Positions 45,048 to 53,904 of a stretch of DNA of 59,078 nt are shown in pieces. The translations under genes were made by a program, and so were the position numbers. Source of the DNA: a bacterium 1XD21-70 (lineage in GTDB: Bacteria; Bacillota; Clostridia; Lachnospirales; Lachnospiraceae); contig RAYB01000033.1 of assembly GCA_003669055.1 (NCBI GenBank), forward strand, positions 1 through 59,078, written 5' to 3'. The stretch's first letter is position 1. Each line of letters opens with the position of its first letter. The notes below the pieces were generated by a model, which had not been told where the DNA came from, made no database searches, and saw only the letters and a list, made by a program, of their open reading frames with translations.

Positions 45048-46412
45048 ATGGAGCGGATGACGGTAAAAGAGGTTTTGGAAGCAACCGGGGGCAGGCTGCT
45101 GTGCGGGGACCAGGGGACTCCCCTGGCCCACATCAGCACCGATTCCCAGACAGCCAAGGATGGGGATTTGTTTGTGCCGCTGGTGGGCGAGCGTGTAGAT
45201 GCGCATAAGTTTATCGGGCAGGCGCTGGCGGCGGGGGCTGCGGCGGCGCTTACGGCAGAGCATGACGCCATGGACGATGTGCATCCCTGGATCCGGGTGG
45301 AAGATACCAAGAAGGCGCTGCAGGCGATCGGCTCTTATTGCCGGAAACGTCTGAGCCTGCCGTTGGTGGGGGTTACCGGGAGCGTGGGGAAGACGACCAC
45401 CCGGGAGATGGTGGCGGAAGCCTTGTCCGCCGGGTTTCGCGTATTCCGGACCCCCGGCAATAAAAACAGCCAGGTAGGATTGCCGATAACCCTGACGGAG
45501 ATTTCCGGGGAGGATGAGATCGGGGTGCTGGAACTGGGGATGAGCATGCCGGGGGAACTGACCGTGATTGCCCGGATTGCGCAGGTGGACCTGGCGGTCA
45601 TTACCAACGTGGGGGTGGCCCATATCGAACAGCTGGGGAGCCGGGAGAACATCTGCCGGGAGAAGCTGTCCATCCAGGACGGGCTGAAGGACGGGGGGAT
45701 TCTGCTGCTCAACGGGGATGACCCGATGCTAGGCAGGATACAGGCCAGGGCAGGATACCGCACCCTCTATTACGGCGTGGGAGAAAACTGCAATTACCGG
45801 GCAGAAGAGATCCGGCTGGAGGGCGGCTGCCCGGCATTTACGGCCGTTTGCGGCAGTAAGCGCGTGCCGGTGAGGCTAAAGGTCATGGGGCGCCATCACA
45901 TAAACAATGCCATGGCGGCGCTGGCAGTGGCAGATTTGTACGGGGTTTCCCTGGAAAAGGCGGCAGAGAGGCTGGGCGGCTACACCGGCTTCCAGGGGCG
46001 GCAGCAAACCTTTGAACGCGATGGGGTGACCATTATCGACGATACCTATAATGCCAGCCCCATATCTATGCTGGCGGCGCTGGAGGTCTTAGAGTCCATA
46101 AAGACCGGCGGGAGGCGGCTGGCGGTGCTGGCGGATATGAAAGAGTTAGGAGATGAGGCCGGGCGTTTCCACCGGGAAATCGGGGATTGGTTAAGGCAGC
46201 ACCCGGTAGATATGGTGTTTACCCTGGGAGAATTATCTTCCGTGATTGAGGCAGGGGAAGTATGCCTGCATTTTGAGGCCGGGGATCTGGACGGTTTGCA
46301 TGGGGAGTTGGCGAAAACCTTACGGCCTGGGGACTGTGTGCTTTTAAAAGGCTCCAACAGCATGAAACTGGGTGAAGTAGCAAAACGCCTGATTCAGGAA
46401 AAAAGGGAGTGA
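45048..46412 (+). CDS. murF: UDP-MurNAc-tripeptide--D-Ala-D-Ala ligase
   Basis: The 454-residue Mur ligase adds D-Ala-D-Ala to UDP-MurNAc-tripeptide. Visible parts are DSQTAKDGDLFVPL (N-terminal uridine-binding), GVTGSVGKTTTREM (ATP loop), FRTPGNKNSQVGLPI and IDDTYNASPISMLAAL. It follows murE by 57 bases and comes before priA. The start follows GAGGAAGGTCAGAGC. Confidence 0.97.
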   Translation: MERMTVKEVLEATGGRLLCGDQGTPLAHISTDSQTAKDGDLFVPLVGERVDAHKFIGQALAAGAAAALTAEHDAMDDVHPWIRVEDTKKALQAIGSYCRKRLSLPLVGVTGSVGKTTTREMVAEALSAGFRVFRTPGNKNSQVGLPITLTEISGEDEIGVLELGMSMPGELTVIARIAQVDLAVITNVGVAHIEQLGSRENICREKLSIQDGLKDGGILLLNGDDPMLGRIQARAGYRTLYYGVGENCNYRAEEIRLEGGCPAFTAVCGSKRVPVRLKVMGRHHINNAMAALAVADLYGVSLEKAAERLGGYTGFQGRQQTFERDGVTIIDDTYNASPISMLAALEVLESIKTGGRRLAVLADMKELGDEAGRFHREIGDWLRQHPVDMVFTLGELSSVIEAGEVCLHFEAGDLDGLHGELAKTLRPGDCVLLKGSNSMKLGEVAKRLIQEKRE

Positions 46413-46445
46413 ACTGCCAGGGGCAGGCTGCGGACAGGAGAGGAC

Positions 46446-48470
46446 ATGGCGGTACAATATGCCAATATCATCATAGATATTTCCCATGAAAACGTGGATC
46501 GGGTCTTCCAATACCGGATTCCAAAGCAGATGCTTTCGGATGTCCGGATCGGGAGCCAGGTCTGCGTTCCTTTTGGTGCGGCAAACCGTACGCGCAAAGG
46601 GTACGTGGTCGGGATCACCCAGAAGGCGGATTTCGACGAGGCGCGGATCAAGGAGGTTGCGGGGCTGGTGGAGGGCAGCGTGACCGCAGATTCACGGCTG
46701 ATCGAACTGGCCTGGTGGATGAAGGAACGGTACGGTTCGACGATGAACCAGGCTTTAAAGACGGTGCTGCCGGTAAAAAAGAAGGTGCGGGCGAGAAACC
46801 GCCAGGTTCTGGAAAACCTGGTGGCCGCACAGCCGCGCCGCCCGGCGCCCGGAGATAGGGAGATTTGCTTAAACCCGGAGCAGCAGGGGGTTATAGAAGC
46901 ATTTTGCCAGGATTATGACGGGGGCAGGAGAAAGCCTTACCTGATCCATGGGATCACCGGAAGCGGCAAGACCGAGGTATATATGGAGATGATCCGCCAT
47001 GTGCTGGCGCGGGGGCAGGAGGTGATCGTGCTGATCCCGGAGATAGCCCTGACTTATCAGACGGTGATGCGCTTTTATGACCGGTTTGGGGAAAACATCA
47101 GCGTCATGCATTCCCGCCTGTCCGCGGGAGAGCGCTATGACCAGTTTGAGAAGGCAAGGGAGGGCAGGACCAAGATCATGGTCGGGGCAAGGTCGGCGCT
47201 GTTTACCCCTTTTGCCCACCTGGGGCTGGTGGTTATCGATGAGGAGCACGAGGGTGCCTACCGGAGTGAAGGGGCGCCCCGGTACCATGCCAGGGAGGCG
47301 GCGGAGCACCTGGCAGAGATGTCGGGGGCTTTTTTAGTGATGGGGTCAGCGACCCCGTCCCTGGAGGCGTTTTCTAAGGCAGAGGCCGGGATCTATAAGC
47401 TGTTTTCCTTAAAAACAAGAGCCAGCCGGGGCAGTGCCCTGGCGGTTACGGAGGTGGTAGACCTGCGCAGGGAACTGGAGGCAGGCAACAAGTCGATATT
47501 CAGCAGGAGGCTTACGGAACTGATTGCAGACAGGCTGGCCAAGAAAGAGCAGGTTATGCTGTTTATGAACCGGCGCGGCTATTCCAGCTTTGTATCCTGC
47601 CGCAGCTGCGGGAAGGCAGTCAAATGCCCTCACTGCGACGTGTCCCTGACCCTCCACAATAACCGGCAGCTGGTCTGCCATTACTGCGGATATAAGATCC
47701 CCTTGCCCAAAGCGTGCCCCGGCTGCGGGTCGGAGTACCTGGCAGGGTTCGGGGTCGGCACCCAGAAGGTGGAGGAGATGGCTGCGCAGACGTTTGCACA
47801 GGCACGGATCCTGCGGATGGACCTGGATACGACTTCCAAAAAAGGCGGCCATGAGGCGATCCTGGCATCCTTTGCCAGAGGGGAGGCGGATATCCTGATC
47901 GGCACCCAGATGATTGTCAAGGGGCATGATTTCCCGGGGGTGACCCTGGTGGGGATCCTGGCGGCAGACGTATCTTTGTATGCACCGGATTTCCGCTGCA
48001 CGGAACGGACCTTCCAGCTTCTGGTACAGGCGGCCGGGCGGGCGGGCAGGGGGCGCCGCGCCGGGATTGCCGTAATCCAGACCTACTTGCCGGAGCATTA
48101 CGGGATTGGGGCCGCGGCGGCCCAGGATTACGAGGCCTTTTACCGGCAGGAGATGGGCTACCGGCAGCTGATGCACTATCCCCCGGCCTGCCATATGCTG
48201 CAGCTGCAGGTCTCCGGGAGGGACGAACAGCTTACCGGGCATATGATGGATCTGGTGCGGGATTCCGTGGTGCGCCATTTCGGCGCCTGCCTGGAGGTGA
48301 TTGGCCCGGTACCGGCGCCGGTCTATAAAGTTAATGATATTTATAGAAAAATTTTATATATGAAACAGGAAAATTATGATATACTAATAAGAATCCGGAA
48401 TTATGTCCAGGAACGGTGGGACGAGACGGAAGACTGCAAGCAGCTGGCAATCCAGTATGATTTCAGCTGA
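46446..48470 (+). CDS. priA: Primosomal replication restart helicase PriA, short form
   Basis: The 674-residue helicase restarts replication at stalled forks. The N-terminal DNA-end-binding domain (about 1-105) is present. The winged-helix region seems missing or very short, because the helicase core starts early: Walker A GITGSGKT is at 169-176. DEEH (Walker B) and the zinc module CRSCGKAVKCPHC...CHYCG...CPGCG follow. E. coli PriA has 732 residues. The start follows AGGAGAGGAC. The order priA, def, fmt is that of Bacillus subtilis. Confidence 0.94.
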   Translation: MAVQYANIIIDISHENVDRVFQYRIPKQMLSDVRIGSQVCVPFGAANRTRKGYVVGITQKADFDEARIKEVAGLVEGSVTADSRLIELAWWMKERYGSTMNQALKTVLPVKKKVRARNRQVLENLVAAQPRRPAPGDREICLNPEQQGVIEAFCQDYDGGRRKPYLIHGITGSGKTEVYMEMIRHVLARGQEVIVLIPEIALTYQTVMRFYDRFGENISVMHSRLSAGERYDQFEKAREGRTKIMVGARSALFTPFAHLGLVVIDEEHEGAYRSEGAPRYHAREAAEHLAEMSGAFLVMGSATPSLEAFSKAEAGIYKLFSLKTRASRGSALAVTEVVDLRRELEAGNKSIFSRRLTELIADRLAKKEQVMLFMNRRGYSSFVSCRSCGKAVKCPHCDVSLTLHNNRQLVCHYCGYKIPLPKACPGCGSEYLAGFGVGTQKVEEMAAQTFAQARILRMDLDTTSKKGGHEAILASFARGEADILIGTQMIVKGHDFPGVTLVGILAADVSLYAPDFRCTERTFQLLVQAAGRAGRGRRAGIAVIQTYLPEHYGIGAAAAQDYEAFYRQEMGYRQLMHYPPACHMLQLQVSGRDEQLTGHMMDLVRDSVVRHFGACLEVIGPVPAPVYKVNDIYRKILYMKQENYDILIRIRNYVQERWDETEDCKQLAIQYDFS

Positions 48471-48594
48471 ACGGGATTTGACGACAGTGCATAAGCAGCC
48501 GGGCGCAGGCAGGCTTTCGCCGTGCATGGCAGGGCGGCTGCAAAAAGAATACCGGGGCCGGGAGGCTTTACGGGGGAAAGGGGTATCGGCAAAT

Positions 48595-49074
48595 ATGGCA
48601 ATCAGGCAGGTCAGAACCATGGGTGATGATATTTTAAGGAAAGAATGCAAGCCGGTGAAGGAGATGAACCGGCGGACAAAACAGCTGATTGAAGATATGT
48701 TTGAGACGATGTATGAGGCAAACGGCGTAGGGCTGGCAGCCCCGCAGGTAGGTGTTTTAAAGCAGATCGTGGTGATTGATGTGGAGGACGGCAACCAGTA
48801 TGTGCTGATCAACCCGGAGATCTTAGAGCAGAAGGGCAGCCGCACGGAAGCGGAGGGGTGCTTAAGCATCCCCGGCAAGCATGCGATGGTGACCCGCCCG
48901 GCTTATGTAAAGGTAAGGGCCTGGGACGAGGAGATGCAGGAGTACGAACTGGAGGGAGAGGAATTGTTGGCAAGGGCAATCTGCCATGAATGCGCACATC
49001 TGCGAGGCGAACTGTATGTGGATGTGATGGAAGGCGAACTGATGGACAATGAGGAGGAAGCGGATAAAGAATGA
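48595..49074 (+). CDS. def: Peptide deformylase
   Basis: The 159-residue metalloenzyme removes the formyl group from new proteins. The three motifs are GVGLAAPQVG, EGCLSIPG (metal Cys) and HECAHLRG (metal histidines and catalytic Glu). The last motif reads HLRG where HLDG or HLNG is usual. The start at 48595 follows GGGAAAGGGG. The gene overlaps fmt by four bases (ATGA), so translation is coupled. Confidence 0.95.
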   Translation: MAIRQVRTMGDDILRKECKPVKEMNRRTKQLIEDMFETMYEANGVGLAAPQVGVLKQIVVIDVEDGNQYVLINPEILEQKGSRTEAEGCLSIPGKHAMVTRPAYVKVRAWDEEMQEYELEGEELLARAICHECAHLRGELYVDVMEGELMDNEEEADKE

Positions 49075-50012
49075 GGATCGTATTTATGGGGACCCCGGAT
49101 TTCTCGGTCCCGGTGCTGGAAAGCCTGATAGGCTCCCGCCATCAGGTGGCGGCAGTGGTGACGCAGCCGGATAAGCCCAAAGGCCGGGGGAACGGGATTG
49201 CGATGTCCCCGGTGAAGGAAACGGCGCTAAAACATGGCCTTACGGTATTCCAGCCGGTGCGGGCGGGGGAAGAGGCGTTTATCCAAAAAATGAGGGAACT
49301 GGCCCCGGATGTGATGGTGGTGATTGCCTTCGGGCAGATCCTGCCAAAGGAACTGCTTGGTGTGCCGCGCTACGGCTGCGTGAACATCCATGCCTCCCTG
49401 CTCCCCAAATACCGGGGGGCGTCCCCCATCCAGTGGGCGGTGATCAATGGCGATCAGGAGACCGGCATTACCACCATGATGATGGACGAGGGCATGGATA
49501 CGGGGGATATGCTGGAGAAGAGGGTGATCCGCCTGGAGAGGAAGGAGACAGGAGGCAGCCTGTTTGGCCGCCTGAGCCTCTTAGGAGGGGAACTGATCTT
49601 ATCTACCCTGGAGAAGTTAGAGGACGGCACGCTCCAGAGGACCCCCCAGAACCATGGGGAGGCCACTTATGTGAAAAAGATCCCCAAATCCTTGGGAGAG
49701 ATAGACTGGAGCAGGGATGCCGACGTGATTGAGCGCCTGATCCGGGGGCTGAATCCCTGGCCGAGCGCCTATACATGGCTGGGCGGGAAGATGCTGAAGC
49801 TTTGGGAGGCGGATGTGCTGCCGGATGCGGGCATGGCAGGGGAAGGGTGCGGAAAGGTGCTTTCAGCCTCGGAGTCCGGCCTGCAAATACGGACCGGCCG
49901 GGGGATCCTCAATATTACGAGCCTGCAGCTGGAAGGGAAGAAACGGATGGATACGGCGGCGTTCTTGCGGGGTTTTGCCGTGGAGGCGGGAACGCAGCTG
50001 GGAAGGAGTTGA
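49071..50012 (+). CDS. fmt: Methionyl-tRNA formyltransferase
   Basis: The 313-residue enzyme formylates initiator Met-tRNA with 10-formyl-tetrahydrofolate. MGTPDFSVPVLESL and the active-site HASLLPKYRGASPIQWA are clear. The C-terminal tRNA-binding domain is complete. Its ATG overlaps the def stop codon. The folate substrate links it to fhs upstream. Confidence 0.97.
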   Translation: MRIVFMGTPDFSVPVLESLIGSRHQVAAVVTQPDKPKGRGNGIAMSPVKETALKHGLTVFQPVRAGEEAFIQKMRELAPDVMVVIAFGQILPKELLGVPRYGCVNIHASLLPKYRGASPIQWAVINGDQETGITTMMMDEGMDTGDMLEKRVIRLERKETGGSLFGRLSLLGGELILSTLEKLEDGTLQRTPQNHGEATYVKKIPKSLGEIDWSRDADVIERLIRGLNPWPSAYTWLGGKMLKLWEADVLPDAGMAGEGCGKVLSASESGLQIRTGRGILNITSLQLEGKKRMDTAAFLRGFAVEAGTQLGRS

Positions 50013-50016
50013 TTAG

Positions 50017-50727
50017 ATGATGCCTTATTACGGTGGTTATTACGGGTTTGACCCGACATATCTGTTGGTGGTGGCCGGCGCCCTGCTGTCCATGTGGGCG
50101 TCCTCGCGCGTCAACGGTACATTTCAGAAATATTCCGGGGTACGCAGCCGGGCCGGCATGACCGGGGCGGAGGCGGCGAGGAAGATCCTGCATTCACAGG
50201 GGATCTACGATGTGGCCGTACAGGCTGTGCGCGGGCAGCTGACAGACCACTACGACCCGCGGACAAAGACGGTGAATTTATCAGAACCGGTATATGCGAG
50301 CACTTCCGTGTCGGCCATCGGGGTGGCTGCCCATGAGTGCGGCCATGCGATCCAGGACCATGTAGGCTATACCCCGCTGCGCCTGCGGGCGGCTTTCGTG
50401 CCGGTGGCCAACCTAGGAAGCACGCTGTCATGGCCTTTGATCCTGTTAGGGCTGGTGATTGGGCTGACCCCTTTTATCCAGGTCGGGATCTGGATGTTTG
50501 TGCTGGCGCTCTTATTCCAGGTGATCACATTGCCGGTAGAATTCAATGCATCCGGGCGTGCGGTTGCCCTGTTAGGGCAGATCGGGATTTTGCAGGAAGC
50601 CGAGGTGGGTGATACCAAAAAAGTCCTGGGGGCGGCAGCCCTTACCTATGTGGCGGCAGTGGCAGCCTCTGTGCTGCAGCTTCTGCGCCTTTTGATCCTG
50701 TTTGGGGGACGGAGGAGAGATGACTAA
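50017..50727 (+). CDS. Zinc metallopeptidase, YugP family
   Basis: The 236-residue membrane protein has the zinc motif HECGHAIQDH (about residues 108-117) and four membrane segments. YugP-family proteases are common in Firmicutes; substrates are unknown. The start follows AAGGAGTTGATTAG. It sits between fmt and rsmB, which are direct neighbours in Bacillus subtilis, and overlaps rsmB by eight bases. Confidence 0.9.
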   Translation: MMPYYGGYYGFDPTYLLVVAGALLSMWASSRVNGTFQKYSGVRSRAGMTGAEAARKILHSQGIYDVAVQAVRGQLTDHYDPRTKTVNLSEPVYASTSVSAIGVAAHECGHAIQDHVGYTPLRLRAAFVPVANLGSTLSWPLILLGLVIGLTPFIQVGIWMFVLALLFQVITLPVEFNASGRAVALLGQIGILQEAEVGDTKKVLGAAALTYVAAVAASVLQLLRLLILFGGRRRDD

Positions 50728-52075
50728 AGCGGCTGGAAAGACATCCCGCGCCACCAAATCCAGGGAGGTCATCCTTGATATCCTGTTTGAGGTATTGGAA
50801 AGGGACGGTTTTGTCCATGGCAGCTTGCGCATGGCCCTGGAAAAATACCAGTACCTGGAAAAGCCGGACCGGGCGCTGATTACCCGGGTGGCAGAGGGCA
50901 CGGTGGAAAATCTGCTGGCAATTGACGAGGTGCTGAATTGCTGTTCGAGCATCCATACGGCAAAGATGAAGCCGGTGGTCCGCACGGTTTTAAGGATGTC
51001 CGTTTACCAGATTTTGTGGATGGACCGGGTACCGGACAGTGCGGTATGCAATGAGGCGGTGAAGCTGGTGCAGGGTCGCCGCTTAGGAGGGCTCGGCGGT
51101 TTTGTCAACGGGGTCCTGCGGGGGGTTGCCCGCAGAAAGGATGAATTTTTGTTTGAGGACTGGTCTTTGCGCTACTCCATGCCACGTTGGATCCTTGAGA
51201 TGTGGGAGGAGCAGTACCCGAAGGAGACGGTAGAGGGGATGCTGCGGGCTTTTTTGGAGGATGCCCCGACTGCTGTCCGCTGCAACCTTTCCCTTGCATC
51301 CATGGAGGAGGTCAGGGAAAGCCTGGAAGGGCAGCAGGTAAAGGCAGAGCCCAGCCCGCTTTCACCGCAGGTCCTGCTTTTGGAAGGCTATGACTGCCTG
51401 GAACGGCTGGAAGCCTTCCGCCGGGGGTGGATCCTGGTGCAGGATGCGGCCTCGGCGCTGGTGGCAGATGCCGCGGACCCAAAGCCGGGCAGCACGGTAC
51501 TGGATGTGTGTGGTGCACCGGGGGGCAAAGGCCTACATATGGCAGACAGGCTAAAGGGCACCGGGCAGGTGGTGGTGCGGGACCTGACAGAAGGAAAGAT
51601 CCGCCTGGTGGAGGAGAATATAGCCCGTGCAAGGCTGGGCAATATCAAGGCAGAGGTGTGGGATGCGAGGGAATTTGACGGGCGCTGGCAGGAAAAGGCA
51701 GACATTGTGGTGGCAGACCTTCCCTGCTCGGGCTTGGGGGTGATCGGCAAAAAGCCGGATATCAAATACCATGCCAGCAAGGAACGGATCGAATCCCTGG
51801 TTCTTTTGCAGAGGCAGATCCTTACGGCGGCCGCCCGCTATGTAAAGCCCGGGGGGACATTGGTTTACAGTACATGCACCGTCAGCCGCCAGGAAAATGA
51901 GGGACAAAGGGAATGGTTTCTTGAGAACTTCCCCTTTTCGCCGGAGGATATAAAAGGCAGGATGGGAACCGCAGTGAAGGAAGAAAGCATGAAGGACGGC
52001 TATGTCCAGCTTTTGCCGGGGAGATATCCCTGCGACGGGTTTTTCATTGCGGTATTTCGGAAGGAAAGAGAATAG
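50720..52075 (+). CDS. rsmB: 16S rRNA (cytosine-967-C5) methyltransferase
   Basis: The 451-residue enzyme methylates C967 of 16S rRNA. It has a NusB-like RNA-binding N-terminal domain (about 1-140) and a SAM-dependent methyltransferase domain. Motifs are VCGAPGGKGLHMA and the catalytic ADLPCSGLGVIGKKPDIKY; a second cysteine is in YSTCTVSRQENE. The start at 50720 follows GGAGGAGAG and overlaps the end of the protease gene. Confidence 0.95.
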   Translation: MTKAAGKTSRATKSREVILDILFEVLERDGFVHGSLRMALEKYQYLEKPDRALITRVAEGTVENLLAIDEVLNCCSSIHTAKMKPVVRTVLRMSVYQILWMDRVPDSAVCNEAVKLVQGRRLGGLGGFVNGVLRGVARRKDEFLFEDWSLRYSMPRWILEMWEEQYPKETVEGMLRAFLEDAPTAVRCNLSLASMEEVRESLEGQQVKAEPSPLSPQVLLLEGYDCLERLEAFRRGWILVQDAASALVADAADPKPGSTVLDVCGAPGGKGLHMADRLKGTGQVVVRDLTEGKIRLVEENIARARLGNIKAEVWDAREFDGRWQEKADIVVADLPCSGLGVIGKKPDIKYHASKERIESLVLLQRQILTAAARYVKPGGTLVYSTCTVSRQENEGQREWFLENFPFSPEDIKGRMGTAVKEESMKDGYVQLLPGRYPCDGFFIAVFRKERE

Positions 52076-53155
52076 ATGGAAAAAATAGATATCAAGTCCT
52101 TGTCTTTCCCGGAACTGGAACAATTGCTTGCGGGGATGGGGGAAAAGCCTTACCGTGCCGGGCAGGTATACGGCTGGCTTCATCAGAAGCTGGTGACCGG
52201 TTTCGGGCAGATGGGCAACCTTCCCCGGAAACTGAGGGAACGGCTGGAGGAAAGCTGTTTCCTGGCAGTGCTTGAGACGGCGGAGGTAAAGGTTTCCCAA
52301 ATTGACCATACCTACAAGTATTTGTTCCGGCTGGCGGACGGCAATGTGATAGAAAGCGTGAAGATGGAGTACCGCCATGGCAGTTCGGCCTGCATTTCCT
52401 CGCAGGTAGGATGCAGGATGGGCTGCAAGTTCTGCGCATCCACTTTAGATGGTTTAGAGAGGAACCTTACGGCCTCGGAGATGCTAGAGCAGGTATACCG
52501 GATCCAGGAGCAGGGGGGCGGCAGGGTGTCCCATATCGTAATCATGGGCTCCGGCGAGCCATTTGACAATTATGAGAATGTAGTACGGTTTTTGCGGCTG
52601 GTCTCTGATGAGAGGGGGCTGAATATCAGCCTGCGCAATATCACGGTTTCCACCTGTGGGATTGTGCCGGGGATCCGCCGTTTTGCGGGGGAGGGGCTGC
52701 CGGTAACCCTGGCGCTTTCCCTCCATGCGCCAAATGACAAGGTGCGGCAGACGTTGATGCCTGTGGCAAAAAGATACCCGTTGGAGGAGGTGCTGGCTGC
52801 GTGCCGGGAATATTTTGAGAAAACCGGGCGCAGGCTGACCTTTGAATACAGCCTGGTAAAGGGGGTCAACGACAATCCAGGGGAGGCGGCGGCTTTGGCG
52901 AAGCTTCTGAAAGGGCTGCATGGCCATGTGAACCTGATTCCGGTCAACCCGGTCAGGGAGAGGGAGTTTATACGTTCCGATAAGAAGGCAATCCACGAGT
53001 TCAAGGGAATCCTGGAACGTGCCGGGATTGCCGTTACCATTCGGCGGGAGATGGGCCAGGATATCCAGGGAGCCTGCGGGCAGCTTAGAAGAAGCTTCCT
53101 AAAGAAGCAAGAGGACAGGTCGCCTGGCCTGGGGAAGGAAAATGAAGGAGGTTGA
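52076..53155 (+). CDS. rlmN: 23S rRNA (adenine-2503-C2) and tRNA methyltransferase
   Basis: The 359-residue radical SAM enzyme methylates A2503 of 23S rRNA and A37 of some tRNAs. The iron-sulfur motif CRMGCKFCAS (CxxxCxxC) is clear. MGSGEPFDNYENV and the C-terminal catalytic Cys in QGACGQLR are present. The ATG immediately follows the rsmB stop. The stop shares a base with the start of the phosphatase gene. Confidence 0.97.
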   Translation: MEKIDIKSLSFPELEQLLAGMGEKPYRAGQVYGWLHQKLVTGFGQMGNLPRKLRERLEESCFLAVLETAEVKVSQIDHTYKYLFRLADGNVIESVKMEYRHGSSACISSQVGCRMGCKFCASTLDGLERNLTASEMLEQVYRIQEQGGGRVSHIVIMGSGEPFDNYENVVRFLRLVSDERGLNISLRNITVSTCGIVPGIRRFAGEGLPVTLALSLHAPNDKVRQTLMPVAKRYPLEEVLAACREYFEKTGRRLTFEYSLVKGVNDNPGEAAALAKLLKGLHGHVNLIPVNPVREREFIRSDKKAIHEFKGILERAGIAVTIRREMGQDIQGACGQLRRSFLKKQEDRSPGLGKENEGG

Positions 53156-53904
53156 TGGCGGTGCAGGCATGTGCATTTACCGATGTGGGAAGATACCGCA
53201 GCATGAATCAGGACTATATCTATTCTTCAACAGCCCCTCTGGGCTCTCTGGATAACCTGTTTCTTGTAGCAGATGGCATGGGAGGCCATAATGCCGGGGA
53301 TTATGCGTCGCGTTTTGCGGTGGAGAATTTGGTGGCGTTTTTTGGGAAAAGGTTTCCGGATAAGGATGTGCACGGGATACTCAAGGAAGGCATCCGGAAG
53401 GTGAACCAGGAATTGTACCATAAGGCCAGCAGCGACCCCGCGCTGTTTGGGATGGGGAGTACGCTGGTGGCGGCCACAGTCAAGAAAAGCGTGCTTTATG
53501 TGGCCAATATCGGGGACAGCCGCTTGTATTTGCTGCGGGAGAAGCTGGAACAGGTGACAAGGGACCATTCCTATGTGGAGGAGTTGGTGGCATTAGGGAA
53601 GATGAAGCGCGGGAGCCGGGATTACCAGGAGCAGAAGAACATCATTACCCGGGCAGTGGGGACGGCAGAGACCGTGGATATCGACCTGTTTGCGTTGAAG
53701 CTAAAGCCGGGGGATTATATCCTGATGTGCTCGGATGGCCTCAGCAACATGGTTGACGAACTGGAGATAGAATATATCATCCGCACGGAGGATGGGATAA
53801 GGACGAAGGCGGAGGCATTAGTTGAGGCGGCGAACCGCGGAGGCGGCCGGGACAATATCTCCGTAGTCCTGATAAGGCCAGAGGCCGCGGAGGTGTCCTT
53901 ATGA
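53155..53904 (+). CDS. prpC: PP2C-type serine/threonine phosphatase
   Basis: The 249-residue phosphatase removes phosphate from the substrates of the adjacent kinase. Metal-binding motifs are VADGMGGHNAGD, NIGDSRLYL, CSDGLSNM and GGRDNISVV. The start is uncertain: ATG 53155 lies three bases after AAGGAGG, and GTG 53161 is better spaced. The stop overlaps the kinase start by four bases. Confidence 0.95.
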   Translation: MAVQACAFTDVGRYRSMNQDYIYSSTAPLGSLDNLFLVADGMGGHNAGDYASRFAVENLVAFFGKRFPDKDVHGILKEGIRKVNQELYHKASSDPALFGMGSTLVAATVKKSVLYVANIGDSRLYLLREKLEQVTRDHSYVEELVALGKMKRGSRDYQEQKNIITRAVGTAETVDIDLFALKLKPGDYILMCSDGLSNMVDELEIEYIIRTEDGIRTKAEALVEAANRGGGRDNISVVLIRPEAAEVSL

